The notes beneath the pieces were generated by a model that saw only the letters and a program-made list of their open reading frames with translations, searched no databases and was not told where the DNA came from. This document shows, one piece after another, positions 18,083 to 25,709 of a stretch of 64,000 bases of DNA. The position numbers and the translations under genes are program-made. The stretch lies in NCBI RefSeq assembly GCF_018324205.1, contig NZ_AP023356.1, positions 5,624,001-5,688,000 of the forward strand. The letters run 5' to 3'. This stretch comes from Actinoplanes ianthinogenes. GTDB taxonomy: Bacteria; Actinomycetota; Actinomycetes; Mycobacteriales; Micromonosporaceae. Numbering within the stretch: position 1 is the stretch's first letter; the number at the start of each line of letters is the position of its first letter.

Positions 18083-18850
18083 ATGCCTGCTGAGTACACC
18101 GAAAGTGATCAGTTCCGTGGTGGCCGCATCTACCAATGCGATCTCTCCAGCCTCGAGATTCGCGATTGCGACGTCACCGGCCTGAAGATCGTGGACTGCT
18201 ATGGGGGTTCTGTCTCCCTCGGTGGCGGCTTCGAGCGTGTCGTTGTCAATGACGTCGACGTGACCGCCTATGTCGAGGCCGAGCTCGACCGGCTGCATCC
18301 CAACCGGGTGCTGGCCCGTGAGGCCGCGTCCGCCGCCGAATACCGGGCCGCTTGGGATGCCATCGAGAAGCAATGGGGGGAGACGTTCGACCGCGCCAGG
18401 CGCCTACCCGAGGCGAAGCTGCACGAGCAGGTCGACGGCGAGTGGTCGTTCGTCGAGACGCAGCGGCATCTGCTGATGGCCGGCGATGCCTGGATCGGCA
18501 GCGCCGTGCTCGAGGAGGATGCGCCGTACCACCCGCTGGGCATTCCTGGCGGCGGGATACCGGCCGACGAAGCGTCGGCGAAGCTCGGGCTCACCCTCGA
18601 TGCCACCCCGACGCTTGACGAGGTACTCGCGCCGCGGCTCGCCCGCATGGCCACGGTGCGCCGGGTCGTCGACGAGCTCACCGAGGCCGAGCTCGACCGG
18701 GTATGTGGTCGCAAGCCGGCCGAGTACTACCCGGACAAGGACTACGTCGTACGCCGCTGCCTCAGCGTCGTGCTCAAGGAAGAGGCCGAGCATCACCGGT
18801 ACGCGGTGCGCGACCTCACGGTGCTCGAGGCCGATACCCGAACCGAGTGA
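18083..18850 (+). CDS. DinB-like four-helix protein with N-terminal beta-repeat segment
   Basis: This 255-residue protein has two parts. Residues 1 to about 60 show a repeating short pattern (CDLSSLEIRDCDVTGLKIVDC) resembling pentapeptide-repeat beta helices. Residues 75-250 resemble the DinB superfamily, with spaced histidines typical of its metal site (QRHLLMAGDAW and EEAEHHRYAVRDL). Some DinB proteins are thiol-dependent transferases or isomerases using mycothiol; others are stress proteins of unknown role. I preferred ATG at 18083 over an upstream TTG at 18062. It is divergent from the halogenase pseudogene and convergent with the piperazate synthase, so membership in the pathway is doubtful. 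Confidence 0.7.
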   Translation: MPAEYTESDQFRGGRIYQCDLSSLEIRDCDVTGLKIVDCYGGSVSLGGGFERVVVNDVDVTAYVEAELDRLHPNRVLAREAASAAEYRAAWDAIEKQWGETFDRARRLPEAKLHEQVDGEWSFVETQRHLLMAGDAWIGSAVLEEDAPYHPLGIPGGGIPADEASAKLGLTLDATPTLDEVLAPRLARMATVRRVVDELTEAELDRVCGRKPAEYYPDKDYVVRRCLSVVLKEEAEHHRYAVRDLTVLEADTRTE

Positions 18851-19069
18851 AGGCGCCCACCGAGCAGGAGCGCTGACCGGCCGGGCGACTTCCCGCCGCA
18901 GTGCGGCTGCCACGAACACGGCCAACTACTCGGTGAGTGCCATCGAACGCTGCCTGGAGCGGGCCAGCCGGTTCCGTCGGCTGGCCCGCCGCTTTCCACT
19001 GCACCGGAATCCTGTGCCTGGCATCCGCTCTGATCTGTTGTCGGCGAGCCGACCGGATCGACCACGGCT
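18851..19069. other. non-coding gap before the aat remnant
   Basis: I see no gene here. The region lies between the convergent DinB-like gene and the aat-like fragment at 19070-19214; together they form a roughly 365-base gap. Confidence 0.5.
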
Positions 19070-19214
19070 GGCAGGAATCCAGGCGGCGCACCTCGACGCC
19101 GCCGGCCGGCGGGACCGGGTCACCTGGGCGGGTGAGGGTGGCGAGGAACTCGCGGCGCGGCACCGAGCCGCCGGCGCGGGCCAGCCGGTGCTCGATGTCT
19201 TGTGCGGTGGGGCA
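19070..19214 (-). pseudogene. fragment of a Leu/Phe-tRNA-protein-transferase-like gene
   Basis: On the minus strand a run of about 48 codons reads GGSVPRREFLATLTRPGDPV then PPAGGVEVRRL. This matches the C terminus of the intact homologue at 35383-36138 (GPVPRREFLAALSRGGDPV, PLAGGVEEVRRL). There is no start, no upstream domain and no matching stop. It begins three bases after the stop of the piperazate synthase gene. It is best read as a relic of a second copy, which supports past rearrangement within the cluster. Confidence 0.7.
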
Positions 19215-19216
19215 GG

Positions 19217-19900
19217 TCAGAAGGGGCAGGAGGACACGGTGTCGTCCGGTGATCCGGCGGAGCCGCCCATCCCGGCCTCCCGCATCAGCCGGGCGATCGG
19301 CCAGCCGGCGCCGCTGGGATCCGCCTCGTAGCGGCGGATCACCGACTCCTGCACGTCCGCCGGCTTCTCCTGGCTGAGTTTGAACAGCGCCTCCACCGAC
19401 TCGATCGTCAGCCGGAAGGCACCGACGCCGTGCACGATCCGGCGGAAGTAGTCGACCGAGGAGGTCTGGTCCCAGCCCGCGCCGAAGCGATCCTCCAGGC
19501 GAGCGGCCGTCCACCGGACGACCTCGAGGGTCTCCTCCTGCCCGCGGATCAACCGGAGGCGGCCGCAGACGTGCACGGCCGCGAAGTTCCACGTCGGCGC
19601 GGAGGGGTCGCCGGGGTAGACGGCCGGCGTGACGAAGCCGCCCGGCCCGTCGAACATCAGCCGGGCGTACGTGCCGTCCGTGAGCGCCTTCCAGTGCGGG
19701 TTGGCGCGGTTGAGGTGGCCGAGGATCTCGGTGCCGACCAGCGGGCCGGACTCGGGCTCACCCGGCGCGACCAGGGCCGGCAGGCGGGTGGCCAGGGGAA
19801 CGGTCGTTCCGTTCGTGGTGAGCGTCGCGAGGGGGTGGCCGTCGATGATCCGGCGGTGCCAGACCTCGTCCTTGATCCGGTAGTGGCTCGGCACGAACAT
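19217..19900 (-). CDS. ktzT: heme-dependent piperazate synthase (KtzT-like, PaiB family)
   Basis: This 227-residue protein belongs to the FMN-binding-split-barrel PaiB family and has the features of KtzT, which forms the N-N bond of L-piperazic acid from N5-hydroxy-ornithine using heme. It begins MFVPSHYR, typical of the family, and keeps GHLNRANPHW (His62, His69), TPAVYP, PTWNF and VGAFRL. ATG at 19900 is 2 bases after the stop of the upstream gene; a GTG at 19912 would overlap it. Together with the N-hydroxylase at 2279-4045 it completes a piperazate pathway and is the last gene of the minus-strand tailoring operon. PaiB-like regulators share the fold, but the context favours the enzyme. 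Confidence 0.85.
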   Translation of the reverse strand: MFVPSHYRIKDEVWHRRIIDGHPLATLTTNGTTVPLATRLPALVAPGEPESGPLVGTEILGHLNRANPHWKALTDGTYARLMFDGPGGFVTPAVYPGDPSAPTWNFAAVHVCGRLRLIRGQEETLEVVRWTAARLEDRFGAGWDQTSSVDYFRRIVHGVGAFRLTIESVEALFKLSQEKPADVQESVIRRYEADPSGAGWPIARLMREAGMGGSAGSPDDTVSSCPF

Positions 19901-19902
19901 GG

Positions 19903-21708
19903 CTACCGACACACTCCGTAGGCCTGGCGGCCGCGCGGGCCGGTCGCGGCCCGAAGGAAGCCGGTATCCGGGTCGACACCGGCGGCGCAGACCTTGCCGA
20001 GGGTGGACGCCGGCACCACGTCGAGCCGGTGGCCCTTGCGCTCCAGGCCGGCGAGCACCTCGGGCCCGAGCGAGCGCTCCGCGACCAGCACGCCCGGCCG
20101 GGAGGCGCGCGGCGCGAACGACTGCGCGAAGTGGTCGATGTTGACGGCGGGGAGCTCGGTCGCGGCCTGCGGTTCCAGCCCGAACTCCGCGATCGCGAGG
20201 AACACCTGGAGCGTCCACTGGTCCTGCTGGTCACCGCCCGGCGTGCCGAACGCCAGGAACGGCTCGCCGTCGCGCAGCACGATACTGGGGCTCAGCGTCG
20301 TGCGCGGACGCCGGCCGGGCGCCAGCGAGTTCGGGTGGCCGTCGACGAGCCAGGCGGTCTGGCCACGGGTGCCGAGCGGGAAGCCGAGATCGGGGATCAC
20401 GGGTGAGCTCTTGAGCCAGCCGCCGCTGGGCACGGCCACGGCCAGGTTTCCCCACCGGTCCGCGACCGCGACGGTGCAGGTGTTCCCGGCGCCGGCCTGC
20501 GGCGCCCCGACGGTCACGGTGGGTATGCCGCTGCGCAGCTGGGTCATCCAGTCCGGCTCGTCGGCGCCCGGCTGCTCCGGTTTGGCCTGCGGGATCCAGG
20601 GCTGGCCGGGGCCCACCCGGCCGGGTTGGGGGTCGAGGGCCGCACGGTCGCCGATCAGCGAGCGCCGCAGCGCTGTGTACTCCGGCGCCAGGAGCTCGGC
20701 CATCGGCACCGGTGTGTGCGCCGGGTCCCCGTACCAGGCCTCGCGGTCGGCGAACGCGAGCTTGGCCGCCTCCGCGAGGGTGTGGACGTAGTCGACGGTG
20801 CCGAGCCCCATGCCGCGCAGGTCGCAGCCGGACAGGATCGCCAGCTGCTGGAGGAAGACCGGGCCCTGCGACCACGGCCCCGGCTTGTAGACGGTGAAGT
20901 CGCCGTACGGCAGCGCGCACGGTTCCTCGACGGCAGGCTGCCAGGCCGCCAGATCGTCGCCGGTGAGCAGGCCGCGGTGCCGGCCGCCGGTGGAGTCGAG
21001 CACCTCGGTGGTACGCGCGAAGCTGTCGATCGCGTCGGCGATGAAGCCCTCGTAGAAGGCCGCCCGGGCCGCCTCGATCTGGCCCTCCCGGTCGGTCGAC
21101 GCGGCCTGCGCCTCGCGCAGCAGCCGCTCGTAGGTGCCGGCCAGCGCGGCGTTGCGCATCCGGGCGCCGGCCGCCGGTACCGCGTCGCCGGGCAGGTAGG
21201 TGTGCGCGGACGCGGTCCACTCCGTCCGGAACAGCGGAGCCATCGCCTCGACCGTCGCCGCGGCGCCGGGCAGCAGCGGGTAGCCGCCGGAGGCGTATCC
21301 GATCGCCGGTTCCAGGACGGTGGCCAGTGGCATCGTGCCGAACTCGGCGAGCAGGCGCATCCAGGCGCCGAACGCGCCCGGCGCGGTCGCGGGGAGCAGG
21401 CCCGCCGCGGGCATCTGCTCGATGCCGAGCGCGCCGAACCGCTCGATGGTCGCCGCCTGCGGCATCGGGCCCTGTCCGCAGATGACGCGTACCGTGCCGG
21501 CCGAGCGCGGGTAGACCGAGATCACGACGTCGCCGCCGGGCCCGTTCGAGTGCGGCTCGACCACCTGGAGGGCGAAGCCGGCGGCCGCGGCCGCGTCGAA
21601 GGCGTTACCACCCTGGTCGAGGATGCTCATGCCGACGGCGGACGCCAACCAGTGCGTCGAGGCCACGGCGCCGGAGGTACCGGTGAGCTGGGGTCGCAGG
21701 ACGGTCAT
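19903..21708 (-). CDS. gamma-glutamyltransferase family protein (LmbA-like candidate)
   Basis: This 601-residue Ntn-hydrolase of the gamma-glutamyltransferase family has a predicted self-processing nucleophile at about Thr410 (GNTCTVAVAD), where classical enzymes have TTH. The C-terminal TPGGDQQDQW motif is also present. There is no signal peptide, unlike the secreted glutathione enzymes. Homologues in lincomycin, hormaomycin and pyrrolobenzodiazepine clusters (LmbA, HrmG, TomK and SibY, as I recall) cleave a C-C bond to release the two-carbon oxalyl unit in 4-alkylproline assembly. The neighbouring VOC, tyrosine-hydroxylase-like, methyltransferase and LLM genes support the same role here. 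Its ATG overlaps the cupin stop by ATGA. Confidence 0.85.
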   Translation of the reverse strand: MTVLRPQLTGTSGAVASTHWLASAVGMSILDQGGNAFDAAAAAGFALQVVEPHSNGPGGDVVISVYPRSAGTVRVICGQGPMPQAATIERFGALGIEQMPAAGLLPATAPGAFGAWMRLLAEFGTMPLATVLEPAIGYASGGYPLLPGAAATVEAMAPLFRTEWTASAHTYLPGDAVPAAGARMRNAALAGTYERLLREAQAASTDREGQIEAARAAFYEGFIADAIDSFARTTEVLDSTGGRHRGLLTGDDLAAWQPAVEEPCALPYGDFTVYKPGPWSQGPVFLQQLAILSGCDLRGMGLGTVDYVHTLAEAAKLAFADREAWYGDPAHTPVPMAELLAPEYTALRRSLIGDRAALDPQPGRVGPGQPWIPQAKPEQPGADEPDWMTQLRSGIPTVTVGAPQAGAGNTCTVAVADRWGNLAVAVPSGGWLKSSPVIPDLGFPLGTRGQTAWLVDGHPNSLAPGRRPRTTLSPSIVLRDGEPFLAFGTPGGDQQDQWTLQVFLAIAEFGLEPQAATELPAVNIDHFAQSFAPRASRPGVLVAERSLGPEVLAGLERKGHRLDVVPASTLGKVCAAGVDPDTGFLRAATGPRGRQAYGVCR

Positions 21709-22115
21709 CGCTGGGTTGACCCGGTGAGCAGCAGGCCCAGACAATACGTGCCCGGTTCGGCCTTGCGGGTGACGAAGTGGTGCACCGTACCGGCCGGGAT
21801 GAAGAATGTCGCCGGCGAGGTCAGCGTGTGGTGCTGTCCGTCGGCGACCACCTCGATCACGCCACCGCCCGGATTCGGTGACAGCAGCAGATAGATCTCG
21901 GGACACTCGTGGGTGTGCGGATCGGCCACCGGCTTTCCCACCTTGTCGCTGAGCTCGCCGCCGGCCAGTTCCAGGCACAGCCCGCCGTACATGTCGTCGG
22001 TCAGGTAGAACGGTGTGGGTGCGTGATGTCCGGGAATCTCACGGAACAGCGGAAGATCCATGCGGGAGGCCGGGGTGGCGGCCGCGACTGCGGAGCTTGC
22101 GGAAGGGGCGTCCAT
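21705..22115 (-). CDS. single-domain cupin
   Basis: This 136-residue small beta-barrel protein has both cupin motifs. Motif 1 is DPHTHECPEIY (two His and a Glu as metal ligands) and motif 2 is FIPAGTVHHF. Such proteins bind Fe, Mn, Ni or Zn and act as isomerases, dioxygenases or decarboxylases, or as binding proteins. It is translationally coupled to the gamma-glutamyltransferase (ATGA) and sits inside the putative 4-alkylproline gene set, where known pathways instead have a PhzF-like isomerase. An isomerase or decarboxylase role is a guess from position only. Confidence 0.8.
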   Translation of the reverse strand: MDAPSASSAVAAATPASRMDLPLFREIPGHHAPTPFYLTDDMYGGLCLELAGGELSDKVGKPVADPHTHECPEIYLLLSPNPGGGVIEVVADGQHHTLTSPATFFIPAGTVHHFVTRKAEPGTYCLGLLLTGSTQR

Positions 22116-22152
22116 GGGGTGTTCCTCCGGGTACGGCGGCGTCGAGGACGGA

Positions 22153-23166
22153 TCAGGCCGGGGTCAGGTGGAAGATGAAGCTGAACGCGGGAAGTTCGAT
22201 GAGCCGCTGATCAGCGAGACGCCAGCCGCTCTCATCGATCACCGAGTACCACTCGTCGAGCGTGGGCAGGTACTGGTCCATGATCGCGTGCACGGTCTCG
22301 AAGCCGAGCGTGAACATGGGCAGGTCCGGGCCTTCGACGCCGACGGACCGGCAGGTGTCGCCGAGGAGGAGGTTGCGTGCGTTGGGGAAGGTCTCCCGGA
22401 GCTTCTGCAGTGTCTTCACGCAGTTGTCCCGTGGCCAGAAGTCGTGCCCCATGAGGAAACAGGTGACCAGCTCGGCGTCGGCGTACTCCGGCCTCGGCGA
22501 CATGTTCAGCACATCATCCCGGTGCAGCGTGATCCGGTCCGTCAGGTTCGCATCCCGGATCGCCTCTCCCGCGACCGCCAACGCCCCCGGGGCGATATCG
22601 ACCCCGATGGCCCGGATCGCGGGTTGCCGCTCGGCCAACATGATGATCCGATCGCCGCTGCCACAGCCGAGATCGGCGACGGTCGTGTAGTCGATACCGT
22701 CGAGGAGATCCCGCAGCGGCGGGTCGAAGAAATTGCGGGCGATGCTCCGGCAGGCCACGCTGATCGCCCGCGAGTCGCGGCGCATCTGGCGGTCGGAGCC
22801 TTCATCGGTGCGAACCAGGGTGGTGAGATTGGTGAAGAGCTCGCCACAGCCCCTGGTCAGCCAGTAGAAGAAGCCCCGGGTACGGAACGCCTCGTCGAAT
22901 CCCGGTCCGCGCCGGGCCAGGTTCGTCTCGGCGTCGACGACCACGATCCTGCGGCTGGACAGCGCGACAAGGATCCGGTCAACCGCCTGCGGGTGGGTGC
23001 GGGTGCGGGCGGTGAATTCGGGTACGTCGACGGCGTCCCGGTCGGCGAGCTCGTCCAACAAGCCGATGTCCCAGGCCGCGCCGAGAGCGGCTGCGGCCAC
23101 GGCACCGTTGAAGGTGTCCGCACAGTATCGCGCTTCCTTGGACAGAGGGGTTGTCGCGGCGGTCAT
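22153..23166 (-). CDS. MppJ-like non-heme-iron SAM C-methyltransferase
   Basis: At 337 residues it has the same length as my recollection of MppJ, the iron-dependent enzyme that methylates the beta carbon of phenylpyruvate. The SAM site reads DLGCGSGDR near residue 165, and MGHDFWP (His241, Asp242) plus His293 (TVHAIMDQYLP) match the MppJ metal ligands by position. The expected reaction is C-methylation next to a 2-oxo acid. In a 4-alkylproline pathway the ring-opened intermediate carries exactly such a side chain, so it could be the chain-lengthening methyltransferase. Alternatively it could make a beta-methyl amino acid with the aminotransferase at 32271. ATG at 23166 with AGGAAG site. Confidence 0.85.
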   Translation of the reverse strand: MTAATTPLSKEARYCADTFNGAVAAAALGAAWDIGLLDELADRDAVDVPEFTARTRTHPQAVDRILVALSSRRIVVVDAETNLARRGPGFDEAFRTRGFFYWLTRGCGELFTNLTTLVRTDEGSDRQMRRDSRAISVACRSIARNFFDPPLRDLLDGIDYTTVADLGCGSGDRIIMLAERQPAIRAIGVDIAPGALAVAGEAIRDANLTDRITLHRDDVLNMSPRPEYADAELVTCFLMGHDFWPRDNCVKTLQKLRETFPNARNLLLGDTCRSVGVEGPDLPMFTLGFETVHAIMDQYLPTLDEWYSVIDESGWRLADQRLIELPAFSFIFHLTPA

Positions 23167-23180
23167 GTCTTCCTCAACTT

Positions 23181-24170
23181 TCACATCGTGGAGCTGGTCC
23201 GGACCGTTCTCGATGGGTGGGCCTGGGTAGCCGGCGCGCTCACGAGGCTCAGGATCTCCAGGACGCAGTCCGTCAGTCCCGCCTTGCGTCGCATCACCTC
23301 CGGGGTCCGCAGGCGGGGCGGTTCCTCGTGCGCGCTCGGCGCGAAGGAGGGGTACAGGCCGTTCGCGGTGACGTCGAGAAAGATGGCGTGCAGTCGGCGG
23401 ACCAGCTGGCTGGTGACAGCGAGCGGGGAGACGGCCGCCGTACGGTTGGTCAGGAAGATGCCGTCGTACAGCCACATCAAGGTGTCCCGGGGGATCTGCT
23501 GCCGGCCCTTCGGTTTGGGACTCTGCAGCAAGGACACCTCTCCCGTGGACAGGACCTTGTCCGCGATCCCCTCGTGAACCTGCTCGTTGAGTTCGCACTC
23601 GTGGCGCAGGGCTTCCGCGACGGTGCCGGAGCCGATCGTCACCTTGCCCCGGATCAGCGGCCGGACCGCTGGATAGTCGCGGGCCCAGGCGCCGGTGAGA
23701 TTGACGTGCTGGCGGGCCATCGGCATCCGGATGACCGGTCCGTAGATGTGCCGGGGAGCGGAGCTTCCGTACATCAGCATCAGCGAATAGCCGCACACCA
23801 GCAATCGCGCCTGCGTGGCGAGCTCCTCGTGGTCGACCCGCTCCGCCTCACTCTCCCGCAGGATGGCCCCGAGCATCTGCCACAGCAGGAAGGTGGTCTG
23901 GTGGGCGGTGATCCACCGGAACCAGAACAGACGGTCGATGTCCTCGGCATTGTCCGGACGCAGGTTGTGGATCGAGGCGGGTGACGCGTGCGCCAGCCGT
24001 TCCCGCAGGTCCTCGATCCGCGTCGGGTCCACGGGCACTGTTGGGGATACCCATCGGGAGGGCAGGGCCAGCGGCTCGAGCCCGTAAGGATGACCCCCGA
24101 ACTCCCATTCCGCGCCGGACGGGAGGGTGGTGACGACGGCCGGTGCCTCAAGCGGATGCATCGGCGGCAT
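23181..24170 (-). CDS. heme-dependent L-tyrosine 3-hydroxylase-like protein
   Basis: This 329-residue protein resembles the tyrosine hydroxylases of 4-alkylproline pathways (LmbB2/SibU/HrmE type) by its overall pattern: an N-terminal GGHPYGLEPL block, then RLFWFRWITAHQTTFLLWQ, then CGYSLMLMYGSS and a QHVNLTGAWARDY segment. Candidate heme histidines are in ITAHQ and RHECEL. Those enzymes use heme and peroxide to make L-DOPA. The adjacent VOC gene would then cleave the catechol. I recall the family only from memory, so the call rests on sequence pattern plus neighbours. ATG at 24170 has GAGGGAA five bases upstream and overlaps the VOC gene by 23 bases. Confidence 0.65.
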   Translation of the reverse strand: MPPMHPLEAPAVVTTLPSGAEWEFGGHPYGLEPLALPSRWVSPTVPVDPTRIEDLRERLAHASPASIHNLRPDNAEDIDRLFWFRWITAHQTTFLLWQMLGAILRESEAERVDHEELATQARLLVCGYSLMLMYGSSAPRHIYGPVIRMPMARQHVNLTGAWARDYPAVRPLIRGKVTIGSGTVAEALRHECELNEQVHEGIADKVLSTGEVSLLQSPKPKGRQQIPRDTLMWLYDGIFLTNRTAAVSPLAVTSQLVRRLHAIFLDVTANGLYPSFAPSAHEEPPRLRTPEVMRRKAGLTDCVLEILSLVSAPATQAHPSRTVRTSSTM

Positions 24171-24693
24171 CCGTTCCCTCGGAGGTGTCCGGAAGGTAGG
24201 TGAATTCGAGCTCCAGGCCGTTCACGTCGTACGCGTAGAAGCTCTGCATGCCCTGACCGTCGATGTCGATCTCGGTGGCCGGCTCGGCGCGAGCGAAGGT
24301 GAAGCGGCCCGATTCGTACAGCTCCCGATACCGGCCGCGCCACAGTCGCAGCTGTTCCGGCGTGTCGACCCGGATGCACAGGTGCTGGAACTGGTTCACC
24401 TCGCCGGCCGGCGGTCCGTGCGTACCACGGTCGCGGGTGAACAGGTGCAGGCGGATGTCGCCCACGGCCACCTCGACCAGGCGGGTCAGGCCGGGGAGCC
24501 GCCGCCGACTCAGGTCGGAGAAGCCGCTGCTCATCTCCCAGGAGACCGTGCAGCCGAGAAACTCCCGGTACCAGAGGACGGCGTTCTCCAGGTCCATCGT
24601 CTGGATGCCCACGTGGTCGATCGCCCCGGTCAGCGGAACCGGGCGGGCCGAGGCCTTGCCCGGCGCGGCCACGTCAGATGTGGTTGGGGCCAA
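24148..24693 (-). CDS. VOC-family protein, candidate L-DOPA extradiol dioxygenase
   Basis: This protein of about 181 residues has the vicinal-oxygen-chelate fold. The metal triad is visible: His in IDHVGIQ, His in FQHLCIRVD and Glu in NGLELEF. One-domain VOC proteins of the LmbB1 type open L-DOPA by 2,3-extradiol cleavage in 4-alkylproline biosynthesis. The overlapping tyrosine-hydroxylase-like gene directly downstream fits that step. A simple glyoxalase or resistance protein would have the same fold. I chose TTG at 24693 because CAGGAAAG lies just upstream; GTG at 24672 is an alternative. The Arg-rich residues upstream of it look untranslated. Confidence 0.7.
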   Translation of the reverse strand: MAPTTSDVAAPGKASARPVPLTGAIDHVGIQTMDLENAVLWYREFLGCTVSWEMSSGFSDLSRRRLPGLTRLVEVAVGDIRLHLFTRDRGTHGPPAGEVNQFQHLCIRVDTPEQLRLWRGRYRELYESGRFTFARAEPATEIDIDGQGMQSFYAYDVNGLELEFTYLPDTSEGTDAADASA

Positions 24694-24752
24694 GGTTCTT
24701 TCCTGTCTTCGGAGGAGTTCCGCAGTTCTCGGGCAGCCGGCGGCTCGCGTGG

Positions 24753-25616
24753 TTATGTGTAGGGGGACCGTTCGATGGTGAAGTAGCGACGCAGCTCCTC
24801 GATGTGCGGGAGGATTTCGGTGTCCTCGCAAGCGCGCGCGATGTCAAGCATCGTTCGCCACACGAAGTCGTCGCCACCGTCGTACCGGTAATGCTTTTTG
24901 ATGACGATGCTGAATATCTCGTCGACCGTTTCCATTGTCATGACGTCGGCGAGCCGCAATAGGCTGGCGCGGTCGGCATCGGTGACCGGTGGTCGTTTGA
25001 CTATCCGGTCCTCCGGAATGCCGGCGTCGACGCTGTGGCCAGGGATCGTGATCAATGGCTTTTCGGACGGCGCGTTCACGAAGTCGAGCATGAGGTGGAT
25101 CCGCGCCTCGGTGGAGAGCACCGCCAGCGAGTGGATCACTGAGGCGTCGAGGAACCAGATCTCGCCCCGGCGCATCCGGTACACGGTGTTGCCCTCGCTG
25201 AACAAGCAGTTCTCGTTGGTGACGAGGGGGATGTGCGCCCGGTGGGCGTTGCGGGTGTCGTCCGGGATGTCGCTGAGCTCGAGCAGGTCCCGGTGCGGCA
25301 AGGCCACGCTGTTCTGTACCTTCGCCAGCCGCACGAAGTTCAGCCGATCCAGATCGACGACCGTGCTGATCAGCTCGCGGAGATAGGGAAGCTGGTTGCC
25401 GTACTCCGTGAACGCGCCGGGCTGGTGGTGATCGTATTTGGTGACCACTCCGTCGCCATCGGCTCCGCCCGGGGTCCAGAGCATGCAGCTCTTGTAGGCG
25501 CCGCGGGAAAGGTAGTCGCTGTGCGCTTCGGACCACGGAAGTGAATCGCTGTGCTCGAGGTCTTTGGCGAGGCGGACGTCATCGAGTGGGGTGTCCGCTA
25601 CATAGTGGGTTCGCAT
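24753..25616 (-). CDS. 2-oxoglutarate-dependent proline-hydroxylase-like dioxygenase
   Basis: The 287-residue protein resembles bacterial proline 3-/4-hydroxylases of the aspartyl/asparaginyl-hydroxylase superfamily. The facial triad is His108, Asp110 (LPHRD) and His162 (VIHSLAVLS), with Arg172 placed to bind 2-oxoglutarate. The MRRGEIWFLDASVIHS block is especially characteristic. It probably hydroxylates a ring amino acid; proline, an alkylproline, piperazic acid or a carrier-bound residue are all possible. The C-terminal half continues with the helical region seen in proline 3-hydroxylase. I prefer ATG at 25616; a TTG at 25628 is closer to a GAGAGGGA site. A motif related to the 23-bp promoter element lies about 70 bases upstream. 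Confidence 0.85.
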   Translation of the reverse strand: MRTHYVADTPLDDVRLAKDLEHSDSLPWSEAHSDYLSRGAYKSCMLWTPGGADGDGVVTKYDHHQPGAFTEYGNQLPYLRELISTVVDLDRLNFVRLAKVQNSVALPHRDLLELSDIPDDTRNAHRAHIPLVTNENCLFSEGNTVYRMRRGEIWFLDASVIHSLAVLSTEARIHLMLDFVNAPSEKPLITIPGHSVDAGIPEDRIVKRPPVTDADRASLLRLADVMTMETVDEIFSIVIKKHYRYDGGDDFVWRTMLDIARACEDTEILPHIEELRRYFTIERSPYT

Positions 25617-25685
25617 CGGATCACGCAATCCCTCTCAGCCGAATTCGGGGCTCCTTCGGTACGCTAGGCGACTCCCGCTTCGGTA

Positions 25686-25709
25686 CGCAGGTCACGTGTT
25701 CCGGTGACG
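25686..25709 (-). promoter_or_regulatory. imperfect copy of the shared promoter motif
   Basis: Read on the minus strand this has CGTCACCGGAACACGTGAC followed by CTGCG. It differs from the exact 23-bp motif by one inserted base and three substitutions, and it keeps CACGTGAC. It overlaps the last codons of the LLM gene and reads forward 70 bases before the dioxygenase start, like copy 2 relative to the antiporter. Because it is partly coding, chance similarity is possible. Confidence 0.35.
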
